A DNA stretch of 27,883 bases from Gammaproteobacteria bacterium (GTDB lineage: Bacteria; Pseudomonadota; Gammaproteobacteria; Enterobacterales; Kangiellaceae): the NCBI GenBank assembly GCA_013372875.1, contig JABXIW010000486.1, forward strand, positions 1-27,883, in the 5' to 3' direction. Below the pieces are notes generated by a model that was not told the DNA's origin, did not search any database, and saw only the letters and a program-made list of their open reading frames with translations. This document shows positions 23,607 through 27,883 of the stretch, piece after piece; position 1 is the first letter of the stretch; every line of letters starts with the position of its first letter. A program made the position numbers and the translations under genes.

Positions 23607-25376
23607 ATGGATTACGCATCGTACATCACTATTGGAATTATTTTAGCAGCTTTTTCTGGTGTCTTTTTAACTCGAATAGAACCTGTAGTTATCTTCGGAA
23701 TAGCTTTTTTGAGTTTTTTGGTAACAGATTTATTGCCAATTGATAAAGCATTTTTGGGTTTATCCAATCCTGGAGTTATAACTTTAGCAGCGTTATTTAT
23801 TGTCTCAGCGGGCATCAAAGAAACAGGTGCTTTTTTACCTTTAATTAATGCGCTACTAAAGCCTAAGACTAGTTTAGCCATTAACCAAACTCGGTTGTTG
23901 GCACCAACTGCATTTTTAAGTGGTTTTCTGAACAATACCCCTATTGTTGCTTCATTGATTCCGGTGGTCGTTTCCTGGTGTAAAAAGCACAAAATTTCAG
24001 CCTCAAAATTATTATTGCCATTGAGTTATGCTGCTATCCTTGGAGGAACCTGTACTTTAATTGGTACTAGCACAAACTTAGTGGTCAGTGGGCTGTTAAG
24101 CCAAACCTATCCCGAATTGTCTTTAGGCTTTTTTGAAATTGCCATTGTGGGGTTACCTATTACTGCCTTGGGAATTGTCTACTTAATTGTTTTTTCAAGA
24201 TTTATTTTGGCTGATAGAGAGGCGATAGATAAACCATTATTTAAATCAAGGGATTATACTTTTGAGCTGGTGGTTGAAAAGGACAGCAAAATAGTTGGTA
24301 AGACCATTGAAGAGGCTCAGTTAAGAGGGTTAAAAGGTGCTTTTTTAATCCAACTAATGCGGGCTGGTTTGGAGTTTGGCAATGTTGAGCCTAGCACCGT
24401 TATTGAATCGGGTGATCGATTAGTGTTCTCAGGAACTACCGACGCTATGTCAGAGCTTACTGCAATTAAAGGTTTGCGCCATGCCGATAAGCAAGTTTAT
24501 AAACTTGAAGATAAAAACGATACTTTTCTAGCAGAAGTGTTGGTGACGAGACATAACCCCCTAATTGGTAAAAGTATTCGTAATTCAGGTTTTCGGCACT
24601 ACTATAATGCGGTTGTCATCGCGGTAATAAGGCAGGGACAAAGGATCAATAAAAAAACTGGTGATGTTGTTCTAAAAGCTGGAGACTTGTTGCTATTACA
24701 TGCAGATAACTCTTTTATCCAAGAGCAAAGATACAGCCGAGACTTTTTGCTTATTGAAGGGGTTGAAAAGGTTCGGGCTAGTCAGCTGAATAAGGCCAAA
24801 TATGCCTGGGGAAGTTTGTTGATGGTCGTAGCTCTTGCGACCTCGGGTTTTATGGATATGGTAACGGCTTCTTTATTAGGGGCTTTAATAACGATTATTT
24901 CAGGGTGCTGTAATATTTCACAAGCAGGAAAATCTATTGATTTCAGAGTATTAGCACTCATTGTTATAGCTTTTGGTTTTGGTGAGGCTATTAAGGTTAA
25001 TGGTGTTGCAGATCAAATGATTGCCGCTATTGATGCGATGAATATTGACCACCATTTGGGTTTATTGGTAGTAGTTTATTTAGTGACATTGATATTAACC
25101 GAGTTAGTCACCAATAACGCAGCAGCGGTGATTTCATTTTCATTTGTAACGGGTATCAGTGAGCAATTTGGCTTGAATATCATGCCATTTGCCATAGTAA
25201 TTATGATTGCAGCTTCTGCCAGTTTTATAACACCATTAGGGTATCAAACCAATTTAATGGTTTATGGTGCTGGAAACTACCGATTTTCTGATTATATAAA
25301 GCTAGGGTTGCCATTAAGTGTTATGGTAATGCTAATAACGTTAATTATAGTGCCGAATGTTTGGCCTTTAGTATAA
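23607..25376 (+). CDS. SLC13-family transporter with two TrkA-C (RCK_C) domains, probable sulfate permease
   Basis: A 589-residue inner-membrane carrier. The first membrane half (about 1-200) has LNNTPIVA (108-115) and [17 protein letters not shown] (146-162); the second (about 400-589) has [10 protein letters not shown] (501-510) and [14 protein letters not shown] (541-554). These paired NNT and TNL motifs are the inverted-repeat ion/substrate sites of SLC13/DASS carriers. Two cytosolic TrkA-C domains lie between them (about 214-290 and 303-385). This layout is known in sulfate transporters of algae and bacteria. With sat/cysC next door, sulfate uptake is the likely role; other anions are possible. 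ATG 23607 gives the normal family N-terminus but has no Shine-Dalgarno and touches the terminator T-run. Confidence 0.88.
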   Translation: MDYASYITIGIILAAFSGVFLTRIEPVVIFGIAFLSFLVTDLLPIDKAFLGLSNPGVITLAALFIVSAGIKETGAFLPLINALLKPKTSLAINQTRLLAPTAFLSGFLNNTPIVASLIPVVVSWCKKHKISASKLLLPLSYAAILGGTCTLIGTSTNLVVSGLLSQTYPELSLGFFEIAIVGLPITALGIVYLIVFSRFILADREAIDKPLFKSRDYTFELVVEKDSKIVGKTIEEAQLRGLKGAFLIQLMRAGLEFGNVEPSTVIESGDRLVFSGTTDAMSELTAIKGLRHADKQVYKLEDKNDTFLAEVLVTRHNPLIGKSIRNSGFRHYYNAVVIAVIRQGQRINKKTGDVVLKAGDLLLLHADNSFIQEQRYSRDFLLIEGVEKVRASQLNKAKYAWGSLLMVVALATSGFMDMVTASLLGALITIISGCCNISQAGKSIDFRVLALIVIAFGFGEAIKVNGVADQMIAAIDAMNIDHHLGLLVVVYLVTLILTELVTNNAAAVISFSFVTGISEQFGLNIMPFAIVIMIAASASFITPLGYQTNLMVYGAGNYRFSDYIKLGLPLSVMVMLITLIIVPNVWPLV

Positions 25377-25387
25377 GGAATAGAGAA

Positions 25388-26749
25388 TTGAAAAGCCCTT
25401 TTAAAGCATATGACATTCGTGGAAAATTAGGTGAACAGCTCAATGACGAGGTTGCTTATAGAATAGGAGCTGCTTTTGCTGAGTTTTTGAAACCAAAAAA
25501 AATTGTAGTCGGGGGGGATATTCGTGAAACTTCTGAAAGTTTAAAACAAAGTATTTCTAGAGGCCTAGTTGAACAAGGCGTTGATGTTATTGATATCGGG
25601 ATGACTGGGACGGAAGAGGTTTACTTTGCAACTAAGCATTTGAATGTTGATGGTGGTATTGAAGTAACCGCTAGCCATAACCCGATCGATTATAACGGCA
25701 TGAAGCTTGTTAAAGAAGAGTCAAAACCTATTAGTGCCGATACTGGATTAAAAACCATTGAAAAAATGGTTTTTTCAGATAATGTTATGACCCCGAAGAA
25801 AAACAAAGGGGTGATAGAGCAGATGTCTGTCCTTACCGAATTTGTTGAGCACCTTTGTACCTATATTGATTTAAATAAACTAAAACCATTAAAGCTTGTT
25901 GTAAATAGTGGCAATGGTGCGGCAGGGCACGTTGTTGATGCTGTTGAGAAAGAGTTTGTCAAAAAAGGCGTGCCTATTACTTTTATAAAAGTTCATCACG
26001 AGCCTGATGGAACTTTCCCAAACGGTATTCCAAATCCAATATTGCTTGTGAATAGAACTGTTACTTCTGAGGCTGTTTTAAAGCATAAAGCTGATATGGG
26101 TATTGCCTGGGATGGCGATTTTGATCGTTGTTTTTTATTCGATGAAAAAGGGTGCTTTATTGAGGGCTATTATATAGTTGGTTTATTGGCAGAAGCTTTT
26201 TTGCAAAAGCAGCCTGGAGCAAAAATTGTACATGACCCCAGGTTAACTTGGAACACTATCGATATAGTAGAGTCTAATGGAGGAACTCCTGTTTTATCGA
26301 AATGTGGTCACGCGTTTATTAAAGAAATTATGCGAGAAGAGGATGCGATTTATGGTGGTGAAATGTCCGCTCACCATTATTTTAAGGACTTTGCTTACTG
26401 TGATAGTGGAATGATACCATGGTTATTAGTTTCAGAGTTATTATCAATAAAGAATCAGAGCTTATCTGAGATGGTTCAAGACCGAATTGCTAAGTTTCCT
26501 TCCTCTGGAGAAATTAATAGGCGTCTGGATAACCCTGATGGGGCTATTAATGCCATCCTTGATAGGTATCAAGCGGATGCGATTGTTATTGATAAGTTAG
26601 ATGGTATTAGTATGGAGTTTGAACAGTGGAGATTTAATTTAAGGAAGTCGAATACGGAGCCTGTTGTTAGATTGAATGTTGAGTCTAGAGGCAACAATTT
26701 ACTAATGCAGGAAAAAACACAAGAAATACTAGATCTACTTAGGAGTTGA
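25388..26749 (+). CDS. cpsG: Phosphomannomutase/phosphoglucomutase, CpsG/ManB type
   Basis: A 453-residue phosphohexomutase very like E. coli CpsG (456), converting mannose-6-phosphate to mannose-1-phosphate, and probably also glucose-6-phosphate to glucose-1-phosphate. It shows FKAYDIRGK near the N-terminus, the phosphoserine loop [13 protein letters not shown], the metal loop DGDFDRCF and the sugar-specificity stretch [10 protein letters not shown]. The phosphate-binding [14 protein letters not shown] lies near the C-terminus. The frame is open from a TTG at 25361, inside the transporter gene. I chose TTG 25388 because AAGGA lies eight bases upstream and the N-terminus then matches CpsG. 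No manC or gmd lies beside it, so feeding glucose-1-phosphate to GalU, as pgm does in Acinetobacter K loci, is at least as likely as GDP-mannose supply. Confidence 0.95.
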   Translation: MKSPFKAYDIRGKLGEQLNDEVAYRIGAAFAEFLKPKKIVVGGDIRETSESLKQSISRGLVEQGVDVIDIGMTGTEEVYFATKHLNVDGGIEVTASHNPIDYNGMKLVKEESKPISADTGLKTIEKMVFSDNVMTPKKNKGVIEQMSVLTEFVEHLCTYIDLNKLKPLKLVVNSGNGAAGHVVDAVEKEFVKKGVPITFIKVHHEPDGTFPNGIPNPILLVNRTVTSEAVLKHKADMGIAWDGDFDRCFLFDEKGCFIEGYYIVGLLAEAFLQKQPGAKIVHDPRLTWNTIDIVESNGGTPVLSKCGHAFIKEIMREEDAIYGGEMSAHHYFKDFAYCDSGMIPWLLVSELLSIKNQSLSEMVQDRIAKFPSSGEINRRLDNPDGAINAILDRYQADAIVIDKLDGISMEFEQWRFNLRKSNTEPVVRLNVESRGNNLLMQEKTQEILDLLRS

Positions 26750-26751
26750 GA

Positions 26752-27762
26752 GTGAACGTTTTGGTGACAGGAGGTGCTGGCTACATTGGCAGCCATACAG
26801 TAATACAGCTAATTGAAAAAGGCTATAACGTAGTTGTTATTGATAACTTTTCAAACTCGTCAAAGGTCTCATTAGAGCGGGTGGAGCAGATAACTGGAGT
26901 ATCTATAGATTTTTATCAAGGAGATATAAGGGATTACGATACTTTAAAAGAAATATTTAAAAAGCATGAAATTAGTGCGGTAATACACTTTGCAGGACTA
27001 AAGGCTGTTGGCGAATCAACACTAGTACCTTTAGATTATTATGATAATAATGTGAGTGGCACTGTAGCTTTGTGCAAAGTTATGGCTGAATTTGACTGTA
27101 AGAATCTCGTTTTTAGTTCTTCTGCTACTGTTTACGGTGACCCAGAAATGGTACCGATAAGAGAGAGTTTCAAAACCCAGGCGACTAATCCTTATGGTCG
27201 CTCCAAGCTAGTTAATGAAGAAATATTAACTGACCTGTCAGTATCTGATAGCGAATGGAATATTGTTTTACTGCGTTACTTTAATCCAATCGGTGCTCAC
27301 CCTTCTGGAAGAATTGGAGAAGATCCAAATGACATTCCTAATAATTTGTTACCTTATATTTCTCAAGTAGCTATAGGCAAGTTAAAAGAGCTAAAAGTAT
27401 ATGGTTCAGACTATCCTACAGAAGACGGCACTGGAGTAAGAGACTATATTCATGTTGTTGATTTAGCTAATGGTCACTTAAAAGCAATGGATAAACTGAA
27501 TAGTGGCTGTGGCTTAGAAATATATAACTTAGGTACTGGTAAAGGCTATAGTGTTCTAGAGATAGTAAAAGCTTTTGAAAAGGCATCAGGCGTATCCATA
27601 CCATATAAAGTCGTAGAGAGGCGTCCAGGCGATATAGCTGAGTGTTGGGCTGATCCTCAAAAAGCAAAAAGTGAACTTGATTGGTGGGCAACTTTTCAGC
27701 TAGAGGATATGATGAGAGATACTTGGAATTGGCAAAAAAATAATCCTAATGGTTATAGATAA
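26752..27762 (+). CDS. galE: UDP-hexose 4-epimerase GalE, predicted to accept N-acetylated substrates too
   Basis: A 336-residue NAD-dependent short-chain epimerase making UDP-galactose from UDP-glucose. It has the nucleotide loop GGAGYIG (7-13), serine 124 in SSSATVYG, the catalytic pair Tyr148/Lys152 in NPYGRSK, and [13 protein letters not shown] near the C-terminus. The gatekeeper that is Tyr299 in E. coli GalE is Cys298 here, as in enzymes that also turn over UDP-GlcNAc/UDP-GalNAc. A TTG at 26746 is in frame, but GTG 26752 has AGGAG six bases upstream and gives the standard N-terminus. It is 2 nt after cpsG. In Acinetobacter K loci gne1 occupies a comparable place. Confidence 0.95.
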   Translation: MNVLVTGGAGYIGSHTVIQLIEKGYNVVVIDNFSNSSKVSLERVEQITGVSIDFYQGDIRDYDTLKEIFKKHEISAVIHFAGLKAVGESTLVPLDYYDNNVSGTVALCKVMAEFDCKNLVFSSSATVYGDPEMVPIRESFKTQATNPYGRSKLVNEEILTDLSVSDSEWNIVLLRYFNPIGAHPSGRIGEDPNDIPNNLLPYISQVAIGKLKELKVYGSDYPTEDGTGVRDYIHVVDLANGHLKAMDKLNSGCGLEIYNLGTGKGYSVLEIVKAFEKASGVSIPYKVVERRPGDIAECWADPQKAKSELDWWATFQLEDMMRDTWNWQKNNPNGYR

Positions 27763-27766
27763 AGTC

Positions 27767-27794
27767 TTGTCACCAAGTATCGGTGTGGTAGAAT
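27767..27794 (+). promoter_or_regulatory. Promoter of the tRNA-Val gene
   Basis: TTGTCA (27767-27772) and TAGAAT (27789-27794) are separated by 16 bases, each one mismatch from consensus. Transcription would start near 27801, about six bases before the tRNA. No convincing terminator for galE lies in the 44-nt gap, so capsule transcripts may run into the tRNA. Confidence 0.65.
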
Positions 27795-27806
27795 CTTTGC
27801 TCAAAT

Positions 27807-27883
27807 AGTCGCGTAGCTCAGCTGGTTAGAGCACCACCTTGACATGGTGGGGGTCGGTGATTCGAATTCACTCGCGACTACCA
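27807..27883 (+). tRNA. tRNA-Val (anticodon GAC), CCA encoded
   Basis: The cloverleaf folds fully: acceptor AGTCGCG pairs with CGCGACT; the D-stem is GCTC/GAGC; the anticodon stem CCACC/GGTGG encloses the loop TTGACAT with anticodon GAC; and the T-stem GGTGA/TCACT encloses TTCGAAT. The discriminator is A and CCA is encoded, ending at the last base of the window. Anticodon GAC reads valine GTC/GTT codons. More tRNAs could follow beyond the window. tRNA 3' ends are common integration sites, but no integrase is visible here. Confidence 0.96.

Noticed and set aside
27763..27806. CTTG-TCAC-CAAG hairpin as the galE terminator
   Set aside because: The stem is only four base pairs with no T-tract, and it overlaps the tRNA promoter -35.

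Overview
The window reads as one chromosomal segment of a low-to-middle GC, probably marine, gammaproteobacterium. The divergent aspC/uvrB pair, CysQ, CpsG-type phosphomannomutase, GalU, Pgi and GalE all resemble gammaproteobacterial proteins. A Kangiella/Oceanospirillales-like host is a guess from the gene mix and base composition, not a demonstration. No insertion sequence, integrase or CRISPR array was seen.

Layout. (1) Positions 70-4135 are housekeeping: an aspartate/aromatic-type aminotransferase (minus strand), divergent uvrB, then a stand-alone MlaC-like periplasmic protein. (2) Positions 4324-21787 are one tightly packed co-directional run of 17 genes, with gaps of 18 nt or less and many 1-14 nt overlaps: cysQ, wzi, wza, wzb, wzc, a Wzy-type polymerase, two PAPS-type sulfotransferases, one family 2 glycosyltransferase, a lipoprotein glycosidase, an arylsulfotransferase-like beta-propeller, a third sulfotransferase, Wzx, a WbaP-like initiating transferase, galU, pgi and a Ugd-like protein whose catalytic residues are missing. 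(3) After a 79-nt gap with a candidate promoter come a fused ATP sulfurylase/APS kinase, a strong intrinsic terminator, an SLC13-type transporter with two TrkA-C domains, a cpsG-type sugar phosphomutase and galE. (4) A tRNA-Val(GAC) with its own promoter closes the window.

How it fits together. This is a Wzx/Wzy-dependent capsule locus with a sulfation circuit built in. The SLC13 transporter could import sulfate, Sat/CysC makes APS and then PAPS, up to three cytosolic sulfotransferases use PAPS, and CysQ removes the inhibitory by-product PAP. CysQ is the first gene of the capsule operon. The sugar-supply genes (galU, pgi, cpsG, galE) and the initiating transferase follow an order much like the conserved end of Acinetobacter K loci, with the sulfate genes placed among them. 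Only one ordinary glycosyltransferase accompanies three sulfotransferases, so the simplest prediction is a short, heavily sulfated repeat unit. A periplasmic ASST-like protein and a GH128-like lipoprotein may act on the polymer after export across the inner membrane. The central genes (about 10.2-17.4 kb) look more AT-rich than the flanks, as is usual for exchangeable capsule cores.

Several start codons were moved from the longest open frame to a GTG, TTG or ATG with a better ribosome-binding site or signal peptide; these choices are given gene by gene.
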